Source of the DNA: Mantamonas sphyraenae
Taxonomy: Eukaryota; CRuMs; Mantamonadidae
Direction of reading: 5' to 3'
Assembly: GCA_026936335.1 (NCBI GenBank)
Contig: JAPMXV010000029.1
Location: 558,001-622,000 of the forward strand
Length of the DNA: 64,000 nucleotides
Position numbers and translations under genes: made by a program. The notes under the pieces were generated by a model. It was given only the letters and a program-made list of their open reading frames with translations. It was not told where the DNA came from and did not search any database. The first letter of the stretch is position 1; each line of letters starts with the position of its first letter. Positions 1 to 8,681 of the stretch are shown piece by piece.

Positions 1-1122
1 AGCTGATGCGACGCGACCCCACCCCAGAGCCTCCGCCTCGCACAAGCGAGAAGGAGCAAGGAGCACGTGAACGCCTGGAAGAGGAAGTGGGTAGGTTTTG
101 GAAGCAGCACAGACGCGGGAAACAAGAGAAAGCAGGGGAGACGGCAGCAATTCACGGGAACACTCACGGAACTCACACCGCCCTCTTCCCCCCCCTCCCC
201 CTCACCCCAAACGTTGCACCCACACCCACACACAAACACAGTGCCGTACTTGGCCGAGGGAGACCCGAAGAAACTGTTTACAAACTTGTCGCGCATCGGC
301 AAGGGTGGGTTTGGCGAGGTGTTCTTGGCAACAAGCTGCCTGGAGGGAAGGGATGGGCAGACGGTAGCACTGAAGCAGATGGAGTACAAGAGCGCACGAG
401 ACCTGAAGTACATTGTGAACGAAATCAAAATGCTGTCGAGCATGGCGCACGAGAACCTGATCGAGTACGTGGGCAGCTGGAAGGGCAAGGGCCAGAAGAT
501 CTGGATGGTGATCGAGTACATGGACGGCGGGACGCTGCAGGACCTGTCGCGAGGCTACAGCATGAGCGAAGGGTCGATTGTGGTTGTGCTCAAGGAAGTG
601 CTCAAGGCCATTGCGTACATGCATTCGATCGACCGTATCCACCGAGACATCAAGAGCGCCAACGTGCTCCTTACGCTGGATGGCAAGGTGAAGTTGTGCG
701 ACTTTGGCCTGTGTGCACCGGCAAGCGAGACGGAAACGACGTCGATGGTGGGATCGCCATACTGGATGTCGCCCGAGGTCATCGCCAAGAAGCCATACGG
801 CAAGGGGATCGACATCTGGGCAGTGGGCATTCTGGCCATCGAGATGGCAGAGGAGAAGCCGCCATACTACGAGTGTGGCCCACTTAAGGCCCTGTACATG
901 ATTGCTACCAAAGGCGTGTCCAAATACTACGAGGATGGCGACTACAGTGTGGAGTTCCGCGACTTTCTGGACGCCTGCCTGAACCCAGATCCCAAACAGC
1001 GTCCCTCGGCAGACGAGCTGCTGCAACACCCGCTCATGGAGAAGACCACATCGCGCCAGAAGCTCATGAGTGCCATCGAGTTTGTGTACGTTGCCCAGAG
1101 CCTGAGCATGACGGGACTGTGA
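1..1122 (+). CDS. STE20-like serine/threonine protein kinase, 5' partial
   Basis: The catalytic domain of a STE20/MST/PAK-type kinase, which phosphorylates Ser/Thr in signalling cascades. Proposed exons are 1-90 (open from the window edge) and 242-1122, joined across a GTAGGT...ACAG intron in matching phase. The main exon shows the glycine loop GKGGFGEV, the ATP-binding lysine in VALKQ, catalytic HRDIKSANVL, DFG, and the STE20 signature GSPYWMSPE, then the C-lobe to a TGA at 1120-1122. The stretch DPKKLFTNL before the glycine loop resembles MST/SLK kinases. There is no C-terminal regulatory domain: the protein stops about 30 residues after the kinase fold. The N-terminal part lies outside the window, so a p21-binding (PAK) or other regulatory domain cannot be judged. 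The fold is certain; the subfamily is inferred. Confidence 0.9.
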
Positions 1123-1221
1123 GGGACAAGAAACATTACACCACCAATGGACAAAATGTGTGCCTGTGACGTCCTCTCTCTCGTTGGTCTTTTGTTTGTG
1201 GCAAAATCACACACGGGCGCA

Positions 1222-1749
1222 TCACAGTTCGTCCTCGTCATCGCCGTCGTCGTCGTCGTCACGCTTGCGCTTGTTCGCCTCGAGATCGGCAGCCTTCATC
1301 AGCTTCTTGCGGGGCTTGCGCTGCACAGGCTCCTCCTCCTCCTCCTCATCGTCTTCGTCTTCGTCGTCGTCGTCGTCACCCAGCGCGCCCTGGAGCGCAG
1401 CAAAGTTGGGTGCGGCGGCACGGCGGCGGCGAGGGCCTTCGATGATGTTGGCCTTGTCGAGCTCGAGGTCGCCGCTCTCCAGGGAGGCGTCGCTGAGGTA
1501 GTGGTCGTCCTCCTCATCCTCACTCTTCTTGGCCTTCTTTTTCTTGACCACCTTTTTGGCCTTCTTCTTGGGCGGCGGGGCGGTGGATGTCGATTGCGTT
1601 TCCGACACACTTCCCGTGCTGCTTCCGGCCGCAGCCGTTGTCGAGCCAGCTGACACAGCCTCGGTCGGCTTGGTGCCGGTCTCTGTGGTGGCAGCTGCCG
1701 TTGCGGACGTGGATGTGGTTGTGGTTGTGGTTGTGGTCGATGACGACAT
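1222..1749 (-). CDS. CHZ-motif acidic histone chaperone
   Basis: A 175-residue, single-exon, highly charged protein. Residues 1-60 are Thr/Ser/Ala-rich, followed by a Lys-rich nuclear-localisation-like block (PPPKKKAKKVVKKKK), then a segment LDKANIIEGPRRRR that matches the CHZ motif of yeast Chz1 and HIRIP3 (leucine-acidic, N-I-I, then arginines). The rest is long Asp/Glu runs and a basic patch. In known CHZ proteins this motif binds H2A.Z-H2B dimers and passes them to SWR1-type remodellers; that role is inferred here from the motif only. The start is the ATG at 1747-1749, which faces the proposed SSNA1 start at 1811, so the two likely share a 61-bp divergent promoter. Most of the length is low complexity, so the motif is the only strong evidence. 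Confidence 0.7.
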   Translation of the reverse strand: MSSSTTTTTTTTSTSATAAATTETGTKPTEAVSAGSTTAAAGSSTGSVSETQSTSTAPPPKKKAKKVVKKKKAKKSEDEEDDHYLSDASLESGDLELDKANIIEGPRRRRAAAPNFAALQGALGDDDDDEDEDDEEEEEEPVQRKPRKKLMKAADLEANKRKRDDDDDGDDEDEL

Positions 1750-1810
1750 GATCCCGTTTGTGGTTGATGACGCCGCGCCGCCCCACGCAACCTACTTCTT
1801 CATCGACAGA

Positions 1811-2481
1811 ATGGTACGCACGCGCGCAATGCGATTCTATGCACACGTCCCATCACCAGTCACCATCTCTCTCTCTCTCTCTCTCACTCACTCACTCACA
1901 CACACTGTCACACACACACATACTCCGTCGCCCACGCATGACCGGGTGATGCTCGTGACGAACCGCGCGCGGGAAAACTCGCCCGGCTCACAGGCCTCAC
2001 AGGGTGCAAACCTGCAGGAGACCAACAACCAGCTGGTGAGCTGTATCGAGGAGCTGCGGGAAAAGCGCGAGGATTTGTCGCGGCAGATCCTGAGGGAGGA
2101 GGAAGAGCGCAACAAGATCGAGGCAGACATGAAGGTGCTGGGCGAGCGCCTGGCAATGATCAACGAGTCCCTGCAGGTGAAGATTGCAAAGCGAAACGAA
2201 TTTGACAAGATTGTGGAGGATGCACACGTGGCATACAAGCGGGTAGGTGCAGACGAGAAGCGGTTTTTTCGCGCGCGCGCGCGCCAAGTCTCCCGCGCTA
2301 ACACAGACACGCACCCGTCACCCTTTGCGATTGGCAGATCATCGAATCGTCCAACACACTGCTTCAAATTGTACAGAGAGAAAAGAGCTCACTGCTGGGC
2401 CCCGAGGACATGGGGTACGCAGGTGGGAACAGCAGCGGCAGCAGCAGTGGAGGGAGCAGCAGCGCAAGCTTCCGCCACTGA
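1811..2481 (+). CDS. SSNA1: SSNA1/NA14 (DIP13) microtubule-associated coiled-coil protein
   Basis: A small coiled-coil protein that in other organisms self-assembles at centrioles, basal bodies and flagellar axonemes and promotes microtubule branching. The core NNQLVSCIEELREKREDLSR and the later KIAKRNEFDKI match the human NA14/SSNA1 pattern residue by residue. Preferred model: ATG at 1811-1813 as a lone start codon, intron 1814-2002, exon 2003-2242, intron 2243-2337, exon 2338-2481, giving 128 aa starting MGANLQETNN; human SSNA1 is 119 aa. An alternative is an unspliced start at the in-frame ATG 1949, adding about 18 residues. The first intron carries a CT/CA-rich tract at about 1866-1920. 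The Gly/Ser-rich tail after the coiled coil is not conserved. The stop lies 23 bp from the stop of the convergent VOC gene. Confidence 0.9.
1866..1920. repeat. CT/CA-rich simple repeat
   Basis: A run of (CT)n followed by tandem CACT and (CA)n units, inside the proposed first intron of SSNA1. It could serve as a polypyrimidine tract, although the acceptor used lies further downstream at 2001-2002. Confidence 0.8.
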
Positions 2482-2504
2482 CCTCACCACCATCTCCAAC
2501 TCGC

Positions 2505-3255
2505 TCATTGCAGCGAATCGGCCACCTGTCCTTTCAGAAAGGCGTGGGCGTGCACATCGGGTTCATGCACGCTGATCATATGGCCGTCGGGTGCTCGGAA
2601 TACAGCCGTCTATTTTGTTTGCCGTTGTCAGTGCCTATGCATGGTTTGTGGGACGTCGCCTTCACAGGTGACGTGTCGATGTGTGTCCGTTGACTGGCCT
2701 CTCTCTCGTCCTCTGTCGCCCTCACCTACCTTGCCCATGGGGTCGTACTCGATCCCGCCGTCCAGAACAGCTCCCAGCTGCACCAGTGTGTGCACGCGTG
2801 TGTCCATGTCGTCCACGGTGAAGCACAGCAGAGGAGAATAGCCTGTGCTGCATTGGGCTTCGCTATTCTTGCGCAGGTGCACGTGCAGGTGGGTGTGAGC
2901 GCCAACGTGCGAGCGGGCGTCGGAAACGTGATCACCTCGTTGTTGCGGTAGTGCACGCCCTTACCTCGTCGCAGCCTGCAGTGTCAAGTACGTGCCAACC
3001 TCTGCTTCCACTTCCTGTCCTTTCGATACACCGCCGCGCTTCGACACGCTCGCCAGCTCCGCCAGTGTGTCGCTTTCGTACAACACCTGCAGGCCTACTC
3101 CCTTAGAGTACAGCTGTGTGTGTGACCGCCAACAAAATCGAGTCAGCCTTCGCAGCGTACACCACTGTTCCCAACACGTGAGCTGTGCTCACCTCTACAC
3201 ACGCTGGCACGTCGCGCACAAAGAGCATGGCTCGCGACAACATCGAGATTTGCAT
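2505..3255 (-). CDS. VOC-superfamily (glyoxalase I-like) protein
   Basis: A 144-residue member of the vicinal-oxygen-chelate superfamily, the fold of glyoxalase I and extradiol dioxygenases. Four exons on the minus strand (3193-3255, 2965-3113, 2730-2847, 2505-2609) join in frame with GT...AG introns of 79, 117 and 120 bases. The first half reads RAMLFVRDVPACVELYSKG and the second FTVDDMDTRVHTLVQLGAV, the two beta-alpha-beta modules typical of these proteins, ending with APDGHMISVHEP, which resembles the final strand and its glutamate metal ligand in plant/algal glyoxalase-like proteins. Substrate unknown; this subfamily is mostly uncharacterised. The start is the ATG at 3253-3255; a second in-frame ATG lies 12 bases further in. 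The start is 8 bp from the outermost detectable end of the mobile element, so its promoter probably lies in or across the element's inverted repeat. Confidence 0.85.
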
Positions 3256-3263
3256 TGTCCTTG

Positions 3264-3480
3264 GCAGTGGGGTGTGCACGAAGGCAGCCCACGCTGACAA
3301 CAACAACAAAAAGGGTGCAGCCAACGATGAAGCTCGGCCACTACACCTGCGGAGTAGGTGAAACTCTCCGCAGGAACCCACGTGTTGCTGTTCGTCGAGC
3401 GTAGTGTGCTGCGTGTCACCAGGCCTGTGCCGAAATCAATCTACACCTCCCACTTCTCCCCATGTCCCCAGTGTCCTTTG
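3264..3480 (+). repeat. Left terminal inverted repeat (3' side of the element gene)
   Basis: Aligns by eye to the reverse complement of 8682-8898 at roughly 80-85% over the core from 3291, with scattered substitutions and few indels. The best-kept block is about 3345-3371, identical in the two copies except near its ends. It contains a small stem-loop: CACCT, loop GCGGAGT, AGGTG. Since the element gene runs right to left and stops at 3503, this repeat is the 3' non-coding end. In TnpB and Fanzor systems the guide (omega) RNA is encoded at that end, so it is the first place to look for one. Confidence 0.85.
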
Positions 3481-3502
3481 CCCCTTCTCCTGCTGGCATA
3501 CA

Positions 3503-6500
3503 TCACCTCTTCGTCCCTTGGTTCCTTGCGAGTATTCTCAAACTTCTCCTCCTCTCTGTTCTGCCTGTGCTCTGGTCTTTCGGCTCAGCCTCGATTTCCT
3601 CCTCCTGCGGTTCGTACACTTTGGATAACCGCGCTTTCAGCTCCGCCTGTGCCTCTCTTTTCTTGGCTTTCTTGTTGCAGTTGGGGCTGAACGATGCGGG
3701 TTCTTCGCCAGTGACCCAGATCGTCAACATGCGCAGCAAAATGCCTTGACAACCACGCACGTCTCTGTCGGAGAGCACTGGGAGTCCAAGGTTGTTCTGG
3801 ATATGTGCAAACAGTGCAGTGCGCATATTGTGATGATTCTTGGAGGTGCCACACACGCAGCTCAGGTTGCGATCCCATTTGGACGAACTGTATCCGTGCG
3901 TGCGAGACAATGCACGTCCACACACACAGACACTTGATGTGTGCCATTCCGCAACGTCGATCCACGGCATCTCCTCCGCCACCAACGCATTCACTCGGTT
4001 GCTCAGGCTGAGGCCGCCATAGAACCGGGTTTGGGCCAGGAGGACTGCGTGAGATTTTCCGAATCGCTTGGCGACGTCCTGCGCCAGTGAAGCCAGCTGC
4101 TGTGCATGTTTTCGCAGTACATCCTTCGCATGTCGCTGTTCGATGTCCCATTTTACCTTGTCTTTGTCCCTGTCAAGACCCGTCAGCCGGTGGAGATGGG
4201 CTTTTTGTCGAAGATCAGCATGATTTGGGAACGGCACCTTGTGCTGCAGCAGCTCACCACCAACCCACACGTACAAGCAGTACGTGTCCTTTTCCCTTCC
4301 GATATCGTCAACGAGATAAACCACATCCCGGATCAGATCCAGATCGACGACGCAGTGGTCAAAGGTGCGCGCGAACTTGTTGCCCGTTTTCCCACGCGGC
4401 GTGTCTCGCACCAGCCAGTCGAATCCGCAGTCGAATCCCAGCTCATCGATCACGTCCTTCCCCAGGCCAGCCTGCTTGCCGCGCACGGTCACCCTGACTA
4501 TGTCTTTTGTCAACTGCATCTTCAGTTGGTCCGAGATCCCACTGCTGCGTTCAGCCTCGTTCAGTCGGCCTTCGGCTCGCTGGATGGCTGTTTCGAAGCC
4601 CTTGGTCGGTCTCAACACCTCACGGAGGTTGTTTGTGGCGACAGCGTGTTCTGCAGTGTAGGTGACGACACGGAGCAGTTTGGACGGCGCAACGGTGATA
4701 CCACCGCTCCAGCAGTTCATCAGTGGCCCACACAACCTACTGATCACGGGAGCAAAGTGCATCAGCATGGGTAGGGCTGCCTTGGTGGCCACACACAGAT
4801 CATCATCCATCCTGATCCCAAACACGCGCGACCTCCAGCTCTGTTCGTACCGCTGCACCGCCTTGTAGATGTGTGGGTACAGGTAGGGTGATTGCCGCAC
4901 TTGTTTCCACAGTTCCACGGCTTCGTTCATGGTCTTCAGTGTGCTCTCACCACGGACGAGGCCACGGACGAGCCCCCGGTAGCCACCATCAGCGAACAGA
5001 GAGGGTGTGAAGCAAAACTGCTTCCCGTGTGTCTTGAACTGCGTGCCGGAGGCCATCAGTTGCTGTACGACAGTTTGCTTTGTTGCGATGGGCAGTTCCT
5101 CGTCGTCATCGTCGTGGTCGTCGCTGGCCCGGCGATTCTGGAAAAACGTCTGCAAATGCCAGCGTGTCGTCATGCTGTCGTCCAAACGCTCGTACAGCTG
5201 CTCTCCAGCCTCGCCGTACCTTTGCTGATACTGTTTGTCCACACGTTCGATCCACTCCTTCCTACGCTCTTTCTTTTTCTTGCTCCAGTCCTTGACTGTC
5301 CACGACTTTGTGGCAACCCCATGATGCTGCAGTGTTTTCAATACGCCCTTGATGCTCCAGCGCTCGTACTTTGCAATACAGGCAACGGCCATGGCACGCG
5401 CCTCGGACAAAGTCGAAGGTGCTGTTGCTGATGATTCGCCAATCGTCGACCTCCCGTGTGTGGACGCTGTTGAAGATGAAGACGATGAGGATGATGAGTC
5501 CCCAACGTCCAAGTCAACGAGTGTTGTGGCAACATCCACAATGTGCCCAAAGCGAAGGGCAACGTCGGCGGCCGTCAGTTTCGCCCGCAGCTCGGCTCCA
5601 AGGTGTTTGACCAGGGCGTTACCCATGCCACCCACCAGTTTCGGGATCTGCTTGGCGTTCGGATACAGTTCTTTGGCAGCCAGACGCAGCGACCGCTCTG
5701 CGCTGCCCAACGTCGGCTCGAGCGTTGTTTCAAACTCGGGCAATCGAGCATTGCGTTTCATCCGATTTCCGCGAGCCCCTTGTTCGCGTTCACGGAGAAC
5801 CTGTTCGTCGCCGGCGATGACGGCGTTGATGCGCTTGGTCTCCAACTCCTGTGTCTTGTTCAGCAGCTCGGCGACTGCTACCAGCTCGTCTACAGCTGCA
5901 GACTCAACGGTCGGCGCGAATTGAGACGACGATGCCCCCAAGGAGCGGACCAGCTCGGCCACCTCCTTCCAGCCCAGTTCGCCGACGTCCAGACCCGTGT
6001 CCCTCAGCTTGCCCACCACGTTCTTCCAGGTCTCGTTCTCCTCGTCAGTGCCAGTGCCCGAGTGCGGTTGTGCTGCTGCCTCCGACGGAGCCTCGTCATC
6101 CTCACTCTCTGCCAGGCTTGACACAGCGTTCTTGATGGCGCTGTCAACAAAGTCAGAGGCAGAGGGGAGAAAGCGATTGAACACAACCTCGCGTTTCCTC
6201 TTTCCTTTGCCCACAGTGAGGCTTTGCTGTGGGCACAACGCGAGGTGCGTCGGGATTTCCATGTTCACAGAAACCACCTGCTGGGAGTCCAGCAGATTGA
6301 CTCGCCCTCCACTCTGTGTGCACGCCTGTACCATGCCCTTCAAAGAAACCCAGTCCAGCTCGCCATTGGCCTCGTGGAAGGAGGTAGTCACAACTGCCAG
6401 CGGCGAATCCACGTTGGTGTCGAGAACCGCCACAGGCTGAATGGTGGCCCTCTCCAGCACTGCAGCGTTGCGACAGAGCAATGACGTCTTCTTCTTCATG

Positions 6501-8563
6501 TACGTCAGCTGCAACGCATGTTCAGGATCATCACTGAGGAGTATGTCCAGAACCTCTTTGCGTTGGGCCGGCGTCAGCAGAACAGGGCTCATTCCCGCAT
6601 GCAAGCCACACACAATTGCACCGAGTACTTGGCGCTGGCAATCAACAGGTCGCAAGGTGTACTCGTACATCGCCTTGTCTCCTTCCTGCTTTCCCCGTGG
6701 TTGTTGCTGTCCACCTGCGTTTCCGTACTCGACGACGACACCCTGCACCGCCTGCAGAAACGCTTCCACCGCCTCACTGCCTTGCTGTCCCGCATTCAGT
6801 GTGTTCACCAAGCTTTGCATACGCCGCACGAGCTGTACGAGTTGCTGGATGCACCGCTGCTGACCATCACTTTCGCCGCCGTGCTCGTCGTTGCCATGGG
6901 AGCCCTCGCCTGCGTCTTCCACATCTGCCACTTCGACGTCCTCCGACTCCTCTTGTGTTCTTCCTTCATCGCCTGATGGCGTTTCCTTCACCTCGACGTC
7001 AGTGTCGCTGTCTCCATTGCCGCAAAGATCAGCACTGGGTTGGAAGACCTTTCGCTTCACCGGAGACAGAATACGCACGTCCGATCCAGCTTTGGCGACA
7101 TACAGGCGTGAGGCGATCTTGGGGCAAGCTGTGAACATGTCAACTGGTTCATCGCCGCTCAGAACCGCCGTGGCGTCCTCCACAGATGCCGAGACGATGG
7201 TTGGTAGCGTCCTGAGGAAGTGTGCAGCTGCCTGTGCCTGGGCCAGGTCTCCAAGACCAGAACGTGCAGCTGCACGACGTTGTTTTGAGTTCGGCAGTTT
7301 GATGTCGTGCCACGCAAGAAGGCGCTGTAGGGATTGAGCGGCTCCAAGTTGCTCGCCAGGAACAGATTCTCCTGCGAGAATTGTGCGTAGGGGAGGCTTT
7401 GAACTGAAGAGCAACACCTTCTGGTACTGGCCATGCTCGACAAGCCGTTGGATATACTCCAGCCAAGCCTGATCCAGTACCACGTTGTCGTTGGGGCCGC
7501 GGCAGGAGGCAGTTGTCGCAAACCACTGCACATCAATCAGTAGAACTGTCGAGGATCGGTGAACGAGGGTCGTGAGCGACACGTGTTCCTTCTCTTGTGT
7601 GCCAAAGAGTTCCTGGCACGGTTTGATCCCAGCCACCTTCCCACAGTTGAGTCCCATGTGCATGATGAGTGTCTGGATGCCCTGGTGAGTTGCCAAACCT
7701 CTCTCCACCAGGCTGAGCAGCCTCGATTCGACTGCTTCTCGACCCGATGCCCGCTGGGCATCGACTGTTCCATCGCTAGCGTGCATCTTGGCCTTGCCCT
7801 TGCCCTTATCCATGCCCTTGTCCATGGCCTTGCCCTTGTCCTTGCCCTTGCCTTTGTCCTTGTCCTTGCTTGATGGTGTGTTGGCCTTCCCTTTCCGCTC
7901 TCCAGTGCCCGTTTTTTTGTGTGCCTGTGCAGAATGCGCTTCGTTTCCGGGCGTGCTCGGGTCTGAGGCCTCACCATTTGCCTGTTCCTCACCTCCAATC
8001 CCCGCGTCTCCCGCTTTTGCCGCATCTACTGCTGTCTCATAAACGAACAGGACCTCCTTCAGCGTGGCCACGGCGGCCGTTTTCCACGTGTGTTCGGTCG
8101 ACGCCTCCTTGCCTTTTTGTGCCTGTTCTTTGTCGTCTCTTGCCAAGCCACAGAGCTCATCCCACTGCTGCTGCCAGTCCTTGAGGAGCTGCGGGGTCAC
8201 AAACTGTACAGCCACATCGACCCGAGTTTTGAGACTGCGTGCATGGCGTTTGCCGGTGGCAAACTGCAGCAACCTGCCCAACACGTCCAAATCGAAGCGC
8301 TCAAACGTCTCCCGCACGTTTGTCGCCTCGTTCTCCTCGTCATCTTCTGTATCGTCCTCATCCAGATCGTTTCCCTGCTCGTTGAATTCACCCATGCCAA
8401 GCCTCTCCTTAAAGCCAGGCGATACGGTGACCTCGATCTCCTCGGGCGGCCGCAACACGTCAACGTTTAGACTCCCGTCTTCATTCATGGTGGCGTTGGT
8501 GACCGAAGGTATTGAGCATGCGATGCTTAGCTGCTCTTCCTCGTCCATATCCACAACCTGCAT
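3503..8563 (-). CDS. Giant Fanzor/TnpB-like protein with RuvC-like fold and zinc ribbon
   Basis: A single 1,686-codon open frame, the only gene of the element. The C-terminal 300 residues look like a TnpB/Fanzor RuvC domain: a strand HCVVDLDLIRDVVYLVDD (D1407, D1409) where RuvC-I is expected; a long helix; a strand HAVLLAQTRF (Q1511 where a glutamate is usual); then WHTSSVCVCG (1540-1549), a linker, CVCGTSKNHHNMRTA (1569-1583), a two-half CxCG zinc ribbon followed by the RuvC-III region. H1578 seems to sit where an aspartate is expected. The N-terminal 1,200 residues are unfamiliar: an acidic start, a Lys/Gly/Asp repeat at about 233-260, two hydrophobic strand-plus-Asp segments near 344 and 715, a poly-Ser stretch near 1020, basic helices after that, and an acidic-to-basic tail. 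Known Fanzors are usually far shorter. Family assignment rests on fold pattern, not search. The start is the first ATG after the right repeat. Confidence 0.55.
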   Translation of the reverse strand: MQVVDMDEEEQLSIACSIPSVTNATMNEDGSLNVDVLRPPEEIEVTVSPGFKERLGMGEFNEQGNDLDEDDTEDDEENEATNVRETFERFDLDVLGRLLQFATGKRHARSLKTRVDVAVQFVTPQLLKDWQQQWDELCGLARDDKEQAQKGKEASTEHTWKTAAVATLKEVLFVYETAVDAAKAGDAGIGGEEQANGEASDPSTPGNEAHSAQAHKKTGTGERKGKANTPSSKDKDKGKGKDKGKAMDKGMDKGKGKAKMHASDGTVDAQRASGREAVESRLLSLVERGLATHQGIQTLIMHMGLNCGKVAGIKPCQELFGTQEKEHVSLTTLVHRSSTVLLIDVQWFATTASCRGPNDNVVLDQAWLEYIQRLVEHGQYQKVLLFSSKPPLRTILAGESVPGEQLGAAQSLQRLLAWHDIKLPNSKQRRAAARSGLGDLAQAQAAAHFLRTLPTIVSASVEDATAVLSGDEPVDMFTACPKIASRLYVAKAGSDVRILSPVKRKVFQPSADLCGNGDSDTDVEVKETPSGDEGRTQEESEDVEVADVEDAGEGSHGNDEHGGESDGQQRCIQQLVQLVRRMQSLVNTLNAGQQGSEAVEAFLQAVQGVVVEYGNAGGQQQPRGKQEGDKAMYEYTLRPVDCQRQVLGAIVCGLHAGMSPVLLTPAQRKEVLDILLSDDPEHALQLTYMKKKTSLLCRNAAVLERATIQPVAVLDTNVDSPLAVVTTSFHEANGELDWVSLKGMVQACTQSGGRVNLLDSQQVVSVNMEIPTHLALCPQQSLTVGKGKRKREVVFNRFLPSASDFVDSAIKNAVSSLAESEDDEAPSEAAAQPHSGTGTDEENETWKNVVGKLRDTGLDVGELGWKEVAELVRSLGASSSQFAPTVESAAVDELVAVAELLNKTQELETKRINAVIAGDEQVLREREQGARGNRMKRNARLPEFETTLEPTLGSAERSLRLAAKELYPNAKQIPKLVGGMGNALVKHLGAELRAKLTAADVALRFGHIVDVATTLVDLDVGDSSSSSSSSSTASTHGRSTIGESSATAPSTLSEARAMAVACIAKYERWSIKGVLKTLQHHGVATKSWTVKDWSKKKKERRKEWIERVDKQYQQRYGEAGEQLYERLDDSMTTRWHLQTFFQNRRASDDHDDDDEELPIATKQTVVQQLMASGTQFKTHGKQFCFTPSLFADGGYRGLVRGLVRGESTLKTMNEAVELWKQVRQSPYLYPHIYKAVQRYEQSWRSRVFGIRMDDDLCVATKAALPMLMHFAPVISRLCGPLMNCWSGGITVAPSKLLRVVTYTAEHAVATNNLREVLRPTKGFETAIQRAEGRLNEAERSSGISDQLKMQLTKDIVRVTVRGKQAGLGKDVIDELGFDCGFDWLVRDTPRGKTGNKFARTFDHCVVDLDLIRDVVYLVDDIGREKDTYCLYVWVGGELLQHKVPFPNHADLRQKAHLHRLTGLDRDKDKVKWDIEQRHAKDVLRKHAQQLASLAQDVAKRFGKSHAVLLAQTRFYGGLSLSNRVNALVAEEMPWIDVAEWHTSSVCVCGRALSRTHGYSSSKWDRNLSCVCGTSKNHHNMRTALFAHIQNNLGLPVLSDRDVRGCQGILLRMLTIWVTGEEPASFSPNCNKKAKKREAQAELKARLSKVYEPQEEEIEAEPKDQSTGRTERRRSLRILARNQGTKR

Positions 8564-8681
8564 GCTTAATGTTGGTTTCGGCGCTGCCTTCCTGCCCCGT
8601 CCCGAACAACCACATGGACAAAACCACCCACAACAACCTGCGCGAACAACGTTGTACTTCCGGTGCTATCAAGCAGGGAGG

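Noticed and set aside
3358-3690. Short plus-strand frames beginning MKL in both inverted repeats
   Set aside because: They end at different stops in the two copies (left after about 25 codons, right after about 36), and the left copy differs in frame downstream; no shared protein.
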